Source: Xanthocytophaga sp031424975
GTDB taxonomy: Bacteria; Bacteroidota; Bacteroidia; Cytophagales; 172606-1
Length of the DNA: 5,337 nt
Direction: 5' to 3'
Assembly: GCA_031424975.1 (NCBI GenBank)
Contig: JANPIL010000011.1
Span: 1 to 5,337, forward strand
In this document: piece by piece, positions 1-5,196 of the stretch
Position numbering within the stretch: position 1 is the first letter of the stretch
Layout: every line of letters starts with the position of its first letter
Notes under the pieces: generated by a model
Told to the model about the DNA's origin: nothing
The model's database searches: none
Seen by the model: the letters and a program-made list of their open reading frames with translations, nothing else
Made by a program: the position numbers and the translations under genes

Positions 1-273
1 CACTTGGTCGGCAAGGAGGTGCGTGGCAAAGGCTTTTTCCTTGGTGGTGCGCACCTTGGCGGTTTCAAAACGGGTGGCGGGTTTGCCGGTTTCAAAATAT
101 ACTATTTTCACCTCGGCGGCCTGCTTGGTTTGCACCCACAGAGCCACTTCCTTGAAATCGGAATAGCCCACCATCGGGCCGGACTGTAAAAGTGAAACTT
201 GCGCCGAAACATTGAGCAGCATTAACTGCACGGCAAAGGCGAGCATGGTTTTCCTGAACATGGGAACGGACAT
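1..273 (-). CDS. PhoD-like alkaline phosphatase D family protein, N-terminal part (cut by window edge)
   Basis: Ninety-one codons are visible, reading leftward off the window. Residues about 5-25 form a signal peptide (MFRKTMLAFAVQLMLLNVSA, cleavage probably just before the Gln at residue 25), so the product is exported. Residues 30-49 (QSGPMVGYSDF...ALWVQT) match the start of the N-terminal domain of Bacteroidota PhoD-like proteins, the beta-sandwich before the metallophosphatase domain; the following ...VKIVYFETGKPATRF... and ...TTKEKAFATHLLADQV fit the same domain. PhoD enzymes are Ca/Fe-dependent phosphomonoesterases/phosphodiesterases that release phosphate outside the cytoplasm; the catalytic domain lies outside the window, so activity cannot be checked. 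In-frame ATGs lie at 273, 261 and 246; 261 (MFRKT...) gives the most typical signal peptide, while 273 is the longest. The 20-nt gap from the Rpn-like gene upstream, with no promoter of its own that I can see, suggests co-transcription with it. Confidence 0.8.
   Translation of the reverse strand, partial: MSVPMFRKTMLAFAVQLMLLNVSAQVSLLQSGPMVGYSDFKEVALWVQTKQAAEVKIVYFETGKPATRFETAKVRTTKEKAFATHLLADQV
77..109 (-). repeat. Intragenic copy of the AAATAGTAT box (inside phoD)
   Basis: Read on the minus strand this coding segment contains AAATAGTAT, then 13 nt, then CAAACCCG. That is the same order and spacing as the intergenic boxes at 3513-3545 and 5123-5155; I count 22/33 and 23/33 identities to them. 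The centre AAAATA-GTA-TATTTT (95-109 region) is a perfect 6-3-6 inverted repeat. It encodes part of ...KIVYFETGKPA..., so it may be only a coincidence of coding sequence. Confidence 0.35.
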
Positions 274-293
274 TAAGATTAAGGGTTTGAAAT

Positions 294-653
294 TCAGCGG
301 TTTTGGCGCATGGTGCGGATGGTTTCCAAATCGAGGCCCGTCAGGCGGGCAATCAACCCGTCAGGCAGCCCCTCGCGGATGGCGTTGAGGGCCACTAATG
401 CTACGCCTTCATCAAAAGCGGTGTCAATCACGTTTTTCAGGTCGCGGTAATACTTCAGCGAAGTCTCGTATGCCTGCACTTGCTCGGGTTGAAAACGGGC
501 GATTTCGGCGGCGTTGAAGGCTTTTTCAAAGATGCGGTTCCGGAGTTGGAGCGGAATGCCATCCAGTTTCTCCAAGTTTTTCAGAAAAAACAGCCACTTG
601 TCGAAGTCGGTCTGCAACTCGTCTTCCGTGAACGGGTTGATGTACTTGGCCAT
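294..653 (-). CDS. Rpn/PD-(D/E)XK transposase-family protein lacking its nuclease core
   Basis: The product is 119 aa. Full-length Rpn-family (PDDEXK_2) proteins of Bacteroidota, about 280-320 aa, begin with MA(K/R)YINPFTD.GFK and have a C-terminal domain containing TEDEL..DKWLFFLKNLE..., IFEKAF..AEIA and SLKYYRDLKNVIDTAFDEG. Here residues 1-9 (MAKYINPFT) are joined directly to EDELQTDFDKW (10-20), followed by the whole C-terminal domain: KNLEKLDGIP 25-34, IFEKAFNAAEIARF 41-54, SLKYYRDLKNVIDTAFDEG 65-83 and a final AIREGLPDGLIARLTGLDLETIR at 91-113. The catalytic D...ExK region is therefore absent. Family members are recombination-promoting DNases linked to defence; in enteric Rpn proteins a separately made C-terminal fragment blocks the nuclease. 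This gene may be a decayed remnant or a free C-terminal-domain protein. The ATG at 653 is chosen because it matches the family start and follows a promoter; a longer frame up to 842 reads through a hairpin and looks non-coding. Confidence 0.72.
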   Translation of the reverse strand: MAKYINPFTEDELQTDFDKWLFFLKNLEKLDGIPLQLRNRIFEKAFNAAEIARFQPEQVQAYETSLKYYRDLKNVIDTAFDEGVALVALNAIREGLPDGLIARLTGLDLETIRTMRQNR

Positions 654-674
654 GGCAAAGGGGTTTGCTTGCGG

Positions 675-707
675 CGAAGGTAGCCAATAACTTTTATTCT
701 CCGCAAA
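675..707 (-). promoter_or_regulatory. Predicted Bacteroidota-type promoter for the Rpn-like gene
   Basis: On the minus strand TTTG (704-707) is followed after exactly 21 nt by TACCTTCG (675-682), one base from the TAnnTTTG -7 consensus of Bacteroidota, with TTTG as the -33 element. Transcription would begin near 668, leaving a leader of roughly 15 nt before the ATG at 653. This supports 653 as the true start and suggests the Rpn-like gene, and possibly phoD after it, is transcribed independently of the porin. Confidence 0.5.
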
Positions 708-737
708 GCTGAAACGATGCTTGTATGGGCAAGCCCG

Positions 738-774
738 CAAACAGCAGCAGCCACCATTTGGCGGCTGCTGTTTG
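738..774. terminator. Strong stem-loop, possible terminator or palindromic repeat
   Basis: CAGCAGCCACC (745-755) pairs with GGCGGCTGCTG (760-770) at 10 of 11 positions around an ATTT loop. Past a CAG bulge (742-744), CAAA (738-741) pairs with TTTG (771-774). A small palindrome, GGGCAAGCCC (727-736), lies beside it. It sits about 110 nt beyond the porin stop in the porin's reading direction. The T-run after it on the minus strand is only TTT, so an intrinsic terminator is plausible but not certain; a REP-like element is the alternative. Confidence 0.45.
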
Positions 775-834
775 GAACACTGGACGCAGAATGAAAAACA
801 CACCCCTGCCCTTGAAGTTTTTTGCGGAAAGAGC

Positions 835-861
835 TTTGGCAAGGCTCAAAATTTTGCCAAA
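835..861. terminator. Stem-loop just beyond the porin stop codon
   Basis: TTTGGCAA (835-842) is perfectly complementary to TTGCCAAA (854-861) with an 11-nt loop containing AAAATT. It begins 22 nt after the end of the porin gene on the minus strand. The bases that follow on that strand (GCTCTTTCC) give only a weak T-run. It could terminate or protect the 3' end of the porin mRNA. Confidence 0.4.
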
Positions 862-882
862 AACCATCTGCCGCCTATGCAT

Positions 883-2217
883 TTAATTTTTAAACGCCCA
901 CGAAAAATCAAGCCTCACCTCCGGGTATCTTTCAGGAAGGCCGTTGAAACGCTGAAAGTGCATGCTACCATCCAACTTAATGGCCACCGATGGGATGGGC
1001 CGGTAAACAACGCCCAGGGAAGGTTTGGTAAAAACACCGTTGTCAGCCAAACCCGACTCTTTGTCGCCGCCAAAGTCCTTATTGCTGATGGCTTCGGGGT
1101 GTCTCATCCAATCAATGAACATATAAGGCACAAACTGCCCTATTTTGCTTTCTATGTTATAAGACAACCGGATGTAATAGGTCTGCACGTTGTATTTGAC
1201 CGGCACCAGCACATCGCCAACAACCAGGGACTGGTCTGGCTTGTCGCTGCTGGCACCCAGAAAATTCTTTCGCTGCGTGGCGTTGATTCCCGCTTCCCTG
1301 ACAATAGTGAGCACATGATCGGGGTTTCTAAGAGCATCGTGTCTGGCGTTCCAGTATTCGGCTTGTACATGGAATTTTCCCATCTGCTTTTCAACAAACA
1401 GACCGGTTAGCAAGAAGTGGTCGCCATCCATCCAAGGCAGTATGCCCCCTTTCGGCGGACCGTCGCCAAAACTTGTTGAAGAAGTGGTTCGGCGGCCATT
1501 GAGGCTGCTTGCGAAGCCAGAAGTGCCCACGATAAATGAACGTTGGTCGGATTTGAACCTGAAATCCCAGCCCAGCGGAACAATACCCAGTGCTTCGCCG
1601 CCTTCCCCGTTTTCAGTGGTCAGCGAATATTGAAAATTGCCGTTGCTTATGTCGGCGTTGCCGTGGAACATGAAATTGGTCGTGCGTGTGACAAACAAAT
1701 GGTCGTTGTCAAAAATTTCAGGCGGCTCAATGCCCACGAATGTCGGTATTTGGTCAAGGCGTTCGTTGTATAACCCGAACCTGCGGTACATTTTTCCCAC
1801 CCTTACTTGCAAGAAACGGTTCAGCTTGAAATTTCCCCACGCGTTTCTCACCTCGATTTTTTCATCTGCATAGGCAAGGTTAAACAACACGTCAATGTTG
1901 TCGGATAGATAAGCGGACCCGTACAAATGGAAAGCCTTTACGGGCGTCCAGGCAAACGGGTCGTTTTCCCTGCGGGTTTTCCCTTCGCCATCTATGCTGG
2001 GAAAACCGAATTGTTTTTCGGCGTTTGTATTGATGTATCCATAAAGTTTTAATTCCCGGCTCGATTTGTTGATTGGAATCTGAAGCAGTTCTTCCAGTGA
2101 CAAATCAAAAAGCTGGCTGGTACTGACGTTCAACGAGTCAAACGTCTGAGCCATCAAAGATGCAGGGCCGCAGGTGATACTGCTGCACAGGAGAAAAAAT
2201 AACAGTTGTTTTTTCAT
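883..2217 (-). CDS. Outer-membrane beta-barrel porin-like protein
   Basis: A 444-aa exported protein. Residues 1-23 are a signal peptide (MKKQLLFFLLC... ending SLMA, cleaved before QT). Residues 38-49, DLSLEELLQIPI, form the short helix motif often found just after the signal peptide of Bacteroidota TonB-dependent receptors and some of their barrels. From residue 55 on there are alternating amphipathic strands rich in aromatic residues: ELKLYGYIN 55-63, FHLYGSAYLSDNIDVLFNLAYA 96-117, FLQVRVGKMYRRFGLYNE 135-152, FHVQAEYWNA 282-291, YYIRLSYNI 347-355, VRLDFSWAF 434-442. The RVGK.Y..FGLYNE segment followed by PTFVGIEPPEIFD and LFVTRTTNFMFHG resembles porins of the phosphate-selective/DcaP-like superfamily. 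The penultimate strand ends near a Phe (F442), as barrels recognised by BAM often do. No TonB box or plug domain is seen and the length is too short for a TonB receptor, so passive diffusion is the likelier role; the substrate is unknown. Sampled GC (about 35-53% per 60-base row) is lower than in the MFS gene. Confidence 0.75.
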   Translation of the reverse strand: MKKQLLFFLLCSSITCGPASLMAQTFDSLNVSTSQLFDLSLEELLQIPINKSSRELKLYGYINTNAEKQFGFPSIDGEGKTRRENDPFAWTPVKAFHLYGSAYLSDNIDVLFNLAYADEKIEVRNAWGNFKLNRFLQVRVGKMYRRFGLYNERLDQIPTFVGIEPPEIFDNDHLFVTRTTNFMFHGNADISNGNFQYSLTTENGEGGEALGIVPLGWDFRFKSDQRSFIVGTSGFASSLNGRRTTSSTSFGDGPPKGGILPWMDGDHFLLTGLFVEKQMGKFHVQAEYWNARHDALRNPDHVLTIVREAGINATQRKNFLGASSDKPDQSLVVGDVLVPVKYNVQTYYIRLSYNIESKIGQFVPYMFIDWMRHPEAISNKDFGGDKESGLADNGVFTKPSLGVVYRPIPSVAIKLDGSMHFQRFNGLPERYPEVRLDFSWAFKN

Positions 2218-2766
2218 GCGTTTTGCTCGGAATAATAAGTTCCAGAATTAAAAAATGAAACAAAATCGTAAAAATCAAATGAACTGCTCATCTTGAACGA
2301 ACCATGCGGAAGATGTAAATTATTGATTGTCAGTTGTTTGTAACCACTTTTTGCAAAGCTATGATAAAACCTGTCAGTACTTATGCCAGCAGGCAGCGGG
2401 CAAGAAGGAAAAACGGTAAGGTTTGATGCCGGAAAGCCATCAAACGGCGGGATGGGTGCAAAACCAACGGATTTACTTACAGGCAAGGCCGAACCCGAAC
2501 GTGTGCAAACACGCCGCCCACAACAAAAAACCGGCACAAGGGCAACACGGAGAAGGTGATGGAAAAAGTAACCGCCCTTGACAGGTGCGTCACGCCCAGT
2601 TAAGCGGCCTGTTGGTACGCGTGTAAGAAAAAAAAGCATATAAGCAGCAGTCAGGATTCCGGCAGGTTCCCGGCCACACTTGCTGGCGGCCCGCGCACCA
2701 GCGGGGTTCAATGACGCATAGCCTGACCACCTGTTTGCGCAGGCCAAGTAAACGACCCGAAACAAC
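2218..2766. other. 549-bp intergenic stretch without a convincing gene
   Basis: The part next to the porin (about 2218-2350) is AT-rich and would hold the porin leader and promoter, but I find no clear TTTG/TAnnTTTG pair. The rest is more GC-rich and mixed. A minus-strand frame spans almost all of it (2214-2765) and overlaps the porin start by ATGA, but it would have to begin with TTG right after the VTT stop. It is rich in Cys, Arg, Phe and Pro without any domain, signal or membrane pattern, and its composition changes abruptly at the AT-rich end; I do not call it a gene. Small inverted repeats lie at 2421-2445, 2500-2513 (CGTGT-GCAA-ACACG), 2581/2612 (ACAGG...CCTGT) and 2682/2702 (GCTGG...CCAGC), so a structured RNA or a dispersed repeat is possible. 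Confidence 0.5.
2421..2445. repeat. Perfect 8-bp stem-loop in the intergenic stretch
   Basis: GTTTGATG (2421-2428) and CATCAAAC (2438-2445) are exact reverse complements around a 9-nt loop (CCGGAAAGC). It lies some 200 nt upstream of the porin start and about 320 nt beyond the VTT stop. No T-run follows on either strand, so it is not a standard terminator; role unknown. Confidence 0.4.
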
Positions 2767-3459
2767 TCAGGTGTTTTCCAACGGCTTGGCCACCGCCAGC
2801 CGTCGCAACGCGTAGCCCAAGCCGCCCACCGACACCAGCGTCAGCCCGATCAGCCCGATGCGCCACGCAAGGCTTTCATTCGGATTTTCAATCAGTTTCC
2901 GCAATTGTTGCGCCTGCGTGCCCGCCCACACCGACAGCACCGTGCGCGGCAGCATCCCGAGGAAACTGCCCCACAAAAACGGACGGATCCGCACGTTGAG
3001 CAGCGCAAAAACGGCGTTCATGAGTGCGAACGGCAGCACCGGCGACAACCGCGCCAGCACGATGATGCCCAGCGAGCCGCCCCGCAACCGGTTGATAAAC
3101 GCCTGGTTTCGTGGCCGTTGCGATAAAAACTGTAGCAGGCTCCCGTTGTCCAGCCGCGCCAGCGTTTGGTAGCCGATCCAAGCGGCGGCCAGATAGCTGA
3201 GGCAAAGCGGCGGCAGCGAAACCCATCCCAACAGGAAGCCGCCCAGCAAGGCCACAAACGTGGTGGGCGTGAGGGCAAAAGCCATTGTAAGGGAAGCGAT
3301 TGCATAAAATAGTATCCAGAAAAAAGGCGAAACCTGCCTCAGTTCCTGCTCGTATTTGATTACTCCGTAAGCCACCAGCGAACTGCCCAGCAATGGCAGC
3401 AAGCCCAGCAGCACCGAGTAGAGGATTGTGAAGGCGTTTTTGCGGGATGGTCGGTTCAT
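2767..3459 (-). CDS. VTT-domain (TVP38/TMEM64, DedA superfamily) membrane protein
   Basis: A 230-aa integral membrane protein, normal length for the bacterial TVP38/TMEM64 group. Hydrophobic segments lie at about 11-33, 46-62, 66-82, 84-100, 129-151, 160-180 and 200-219. Family marks are LTPTTFVALLGGFLLG (63-78, re-entrant loop with GG..LG), ARLSPVLPFALMN (136-148, the conserved R..P..P of the second loop) and FLWGSFLGMLPRT (161-173). Members of this superfamily act in the inner membrane in lipid scrambling or flipping and in membrane-potential and envelope homeostasis; the substrate here is not evident. The start at 3459 (MNRPSRKNAF) is preferred: the frame stays open to 3609, but those 50 extra residues run across the divergent promoter region into the MFS start and are not family-like. 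It is divergent from the MFS gene by 125 bp, so the two may share regulatory DNA. Confidence 0.82.
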   Translation of the reverse strand: MNRPSRKNAFTILYSVLLGLLPLLGSSLVAYGVIKYEQELRQVSPFFWILFYAIASLTMAFALTPTTFVALLGGFLLGWVSLPPLCLSYLAAAWIGYQTLARLDNGSLLQFLSQRPRNQAFINRLRGGSLGIIVLARLSPVLPFALMNAVFALLNVRIRPFLWGSFLGMLPRTVLSVWAGTQAQQLRKLIENPNESLAWRIGLIGLTLVSVGGLGYALRRLAVAKPLENT

Positions 3460-3496
3460 GGGTTGATTTGAAGTTTGGAGTTGGCTGAAGTTTCCA

Positions 3497-3528
3497 TTGC
3501 ACTTATTCCGGACGAAATAGTATCTTTC
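3497..3528 (+). promoter_or_regulatory. Predicted promoter of the MFS transporter gene
   Basis: TTG (3497-3499), 21 nt, then TATCTTTC (3521-3528), one base off TAnnTTTG. The spacing equals that of the Rpn-gene promoter at 675-707. The expected start is about 3535, giving a leader of about 50 nt to the ATG at 3585. The -7 element lies inside the 33-nt repeated box, whose GAAATA-GTA-TCTTTC core (3514-3528) is a near-perfect dyad, so the site could be promoter, operator or both. Confidence 0.5.
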
Positions 3529-3545
3529 CCGGCACGCAAACCCGG
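3513..3545 (+). repeat. 33-nt bipartite box, copy upstream of the MFS gene
   Basis: CGAAATAGTATCTTTCC (3513-3529), 7 nt, then CAAACCCGG (3537-3545). It matches the copy at 5123-5155 at 26 of 33 positions, with both halves conserved and all but one mismatch in the spacer, and with identical spacing. It lies 39 nt before the MFS ATG. Conserved ends with a variable middle and a fixed position in front of two neighbouring genes point to a binding site or promoter rather than a random repeat. Confidence 0.65.
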
Positions 3546-3584
3546 ATTTTCCCGGAGCCCATTTTAACCCAAAATTTTTTACGG

Positions 3585-5105
3585 ATGCCAACCACAACCC
3601 CCGCCGCAAAAACCAAGATATGGAGTGTCATCACGGCCTCGTCTGTGGGCACACTGATTGAATGGTACGATTTCTACATTTTCGGCAGTCTGGCTGTCAT
3701 CCTTTCCGAGCGGTTTTTTCCGAGCGGCAACCCCACGGCGGCGTTTTTGTCCACGTTGGCCACCTTTGCCGCCGGGTTTGTGGTGCGGCCGTTCGGGGCG
3801 TTGGTATTCGGGCGGCTGGGCGACTTAGTGGGGCGAAAATACACATTCCTGCTCACGTTGGTGCTCATGGGCGGCTCCACGTTTGCCATCGGGTTGGTGC
3901 CCGGCTACGCGAGCATCGGCGTGTTTGCCCCCATTCTGGTGCTGCTGCTGCGCTTGGTACAAGGCTTGGCGTTGGGTGGCGAATACGGCGGGGCGGCCAC
4001 CTACGTTGCCGAACACTCGCCGGCCGGGCGGCGCGGGTATTTCACGAGCTTTATCCAGACCACGGCCACACTGGGGCTTTTTGTGTCGCTGGGCGTGATT
4101 CTGGGCGTAAAAAACTCCATGGCTCCGACAGCCTTTGCCGAGTGGGGCTGGCGCATCCCGTTCTTGCTTTCGATTGTGCTGGTCGGCGTTTCGGTGTTCA
4201 TCCGGTTGCGCATGGAAGAGTCGCCGCTGTTTGCGCAGGTGAAAGCGGAAGGCAAAATTTCCAAAAACCCGCTCAAGGAAAGTTTTGGCAGGCGCGAAAA
4301 CCTGAAAATGGTGTTGCTGGCCTTGTTCGGGGCCACCGCCGGGCAAGGCGTAATCTGGTACACCGGCCAGTTTTACGCCATGTCTTTTATTGAGAAAACC
4401 TGCGCCATCGGCTTTGACCAGACGCGCTACATCACAGCGGCGGCACTGATTATCGGCACGCCGTTTTTCGTTGTGTTTGGCGCGTGGTCTGACAAAATCG
4501 GCCGCAAGCCAATCATGATGGCTGGTATGCTGGTTGCGTTGCTGACCTACCGCCCGATTTACCAGAAAATGTACGCCCTGTCTGATTTGAGTCTCAAACA
4601 AGAAATGGTGGCGAAAACCACAATCACCACCAACCGTAACGAAACGGCCGGAACCATTGCCGTGACCACGGCCAAGACCTATGCCGACGGCACGGAAGCC
4701 AAAGAAACAAAGACAAGCAAAATCAACGCCGCCACCGGCTCAATGCCAGAAACGAAACGCGAGGTGAACCTGAACACCGCCGATTTCTGGCTCATGACGC
4801 TGCTGATTGCCGTACAGGTGATTTTTGTAACGATGGTGTACGGCCCGATTGCCGCGTTTCTGGTTGAGCTGTTTCCGACGCACATCCGCTATACGTCCAT
4901 GTCGCTGCCGTACCACATCGGCAATGGCATTTTTGGCGGACTCACGCCGTTCATCGCCACGTTTTTGTACGAAAGCACCAAAACCGCCGCCAATCCCGCC
5001 GGTGACCCGCTGGCCGGACTCTGGTATCCGATTGGCGTGGCGGCGGTGTGTTTCGTGATCGGGATGCTGTATCTGGCCCCCAGGCAGCCCGAAGGGGAGT
5101 TTTGA
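3585..5105 (+). CDS. MFS transporter, metabolite:H+ symporter (ProP/KgtP-like) family, with periplasmic insert
   Basis: A 506-aa, 12-helix inner-membrane transporter that should import an organic acid, amino acid or compatible solute with protons; the substrate cannot be read from sequence. Family marks: GTLIEWYDFYIFG (22-34, TM1), GRLGDLVGRK (76-85, motif A), RLVQGLALGGEYGGA (123-137, TM4), WGWRIPF (187-193), RMEESPLF (209-216), GAWSDKIGRKP (299-309, second motif A) and ELFPTHIRYTSMSLPYHIGNGIFGG (429-452). Approximate helices: 15-38, 53-75, 86-105, 111-130, 154-174, 189-207, 241-262, 280-300, 310-322, 401-420, 436-460, 480-498. Residues 323-398, between TM9 and TM10, form a hydrophilic loop with 15 Thr in 341-400, predicted periplasmic; typical family members have only a short loop there. 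Proteins such as KgtP are about 430 aa, so this insert explains the extra length. There is no ProP-like C-terminal coiled coil. The ATG at 3585 directly precedes a short polar tail and TM1. The small membrane protein gene follows after 91 nt. Confidence 0.88.
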   Translation: MPTTTPAAKTKIWSVITASSVGTLIEWYDFYIFGSLAVILSERFFPSGNPTAAFLSTLATFAAGFVVRPFGALVFGRLGDLVGRKYTFLLTLVLMGGSTFAIGLVPGYASIGVFAPILVLLLRLVQGLALGGEYGGAATYVAEHSPAGRRGYFTSFIQTTATLGLFVSLGVILGVKNSMAPTAFAEWGWRIPFLLSIVLVGVSVFIRLRMEESPLFAQVKAEGKISKNPLKESFGRRENLKMVLLALFGATAGQGVIWYTGQFYAMSFIEKTCAIGFDQTRYITAAALIIGTPFFVVFGAWSDKIGRKPIMMAGMLVALLTYRPIYQKMYALSDLSLKQEMVAKTTITTNRNETAGTIAVTTAKTYADGTEAKETKTSKINAATGSMPETKREVNLNTADFWLMTLLIAVQVIFVTMVYGPIAAFLVELFPTHIRYTSMSLPYHIGNGIFGGLTPFIATFLYESTKTAANPAGDPLAGLWYPIGVAAVCFVIGMLYLAPRQPEGEF

Positions 5106-5122
5106 ACATAACCGGAGTTAGG

Positions 5123-5155
5123 CGAAATAGTATGTTTCCAAAAGCCCAAACCCGG
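5123..5155 (+). promoter_or_regulatory. 33-nt bipartite box and predicted promoter, copy upstream of the small membrane protein gene
   Basis: CGAAATAGTATGTTTCC (5123-5139), 7 nt, then CAAACCCGG (5147-5155), the second copy of the box at 3513-3545. TATGTTTC (5131-5138) fits the -7 pattern and ends 58 nt before the ATG at 5197, compared with 56 nt for the MFS copy. A -33 element is poor here: TTTG at 5101-5104 is 26 nt away. Both leaders also share ATTTTTT shortly before the ATG. The box begins 17 nt after the MFS stop, so the downstream gene could be transcribed on its own as well as by read-through. Confidence 0.55.
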
Positions 5156-5196
5156 CCAACCATCCGTTCATTCATCCATCAAACATTTTTTCGCAG

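Noticed and set aside
4..189. Plus-strand Gly-rich frame opposite phoD
   Set aside because: It starts with TTG, is Gly/Phe-rich, and is antisense to a recognisable PhoD N-terminal domain.
654..842. N-terminal extension of the Rpn-like protein up to 842
   Set aside because: The extra 63 residues translate a hairpin and a promoter region. The ATG at 653 gives the family's normal first residues MAKYINPFT.
721..1410. Plus-strand open frame of 229 codons
   Set aside because: It lies antisense across the end of the porin gene and both stem-loops and has no domain or signal. The porin frame has clear protein character over the same bases.
2214..2765. Minus-strand open frame of 183 codons between the VTT and porin genes
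   Set aside because: It would start with TTG immediately after another gene's stop. The translation is rich in Cys, Arg and Pro with no recognisable pattern, and its last third tracks the AT-rich leader. Described as non-coding instead.
2888..3502. Second minus-strand frame overlapping the VTT gene
   Set aside because: It is an out-of-frame shadow with Ala/Gly/Arg-rich low-information sequence, whereas the VTT frame shows conserved loops and helices.
3460..3609. Fifty-residue extension of the VTT protein
   Set aside because: It would overlap the MFS start codon and the divergent promoter region and is not family-like. MNRPSRKNAF at 3459 leads naturally into the first helix.
3825..4601. Long antisense frame (258 codons) in the MFS gene
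   Set aside because: It is typical of antisense frames in GC-rich genes: rich in His, Arg and Gln with no domain. The plus-strand MFS frame carries every family motif.
5106..5196. Terminator after the MFS gene
   Set aside because: No inverted repeat followed by a T-run was found in the 91-nt gap. The ATTTTTT near 5185 has no stem before it, so read-through into the small gene remains possible.
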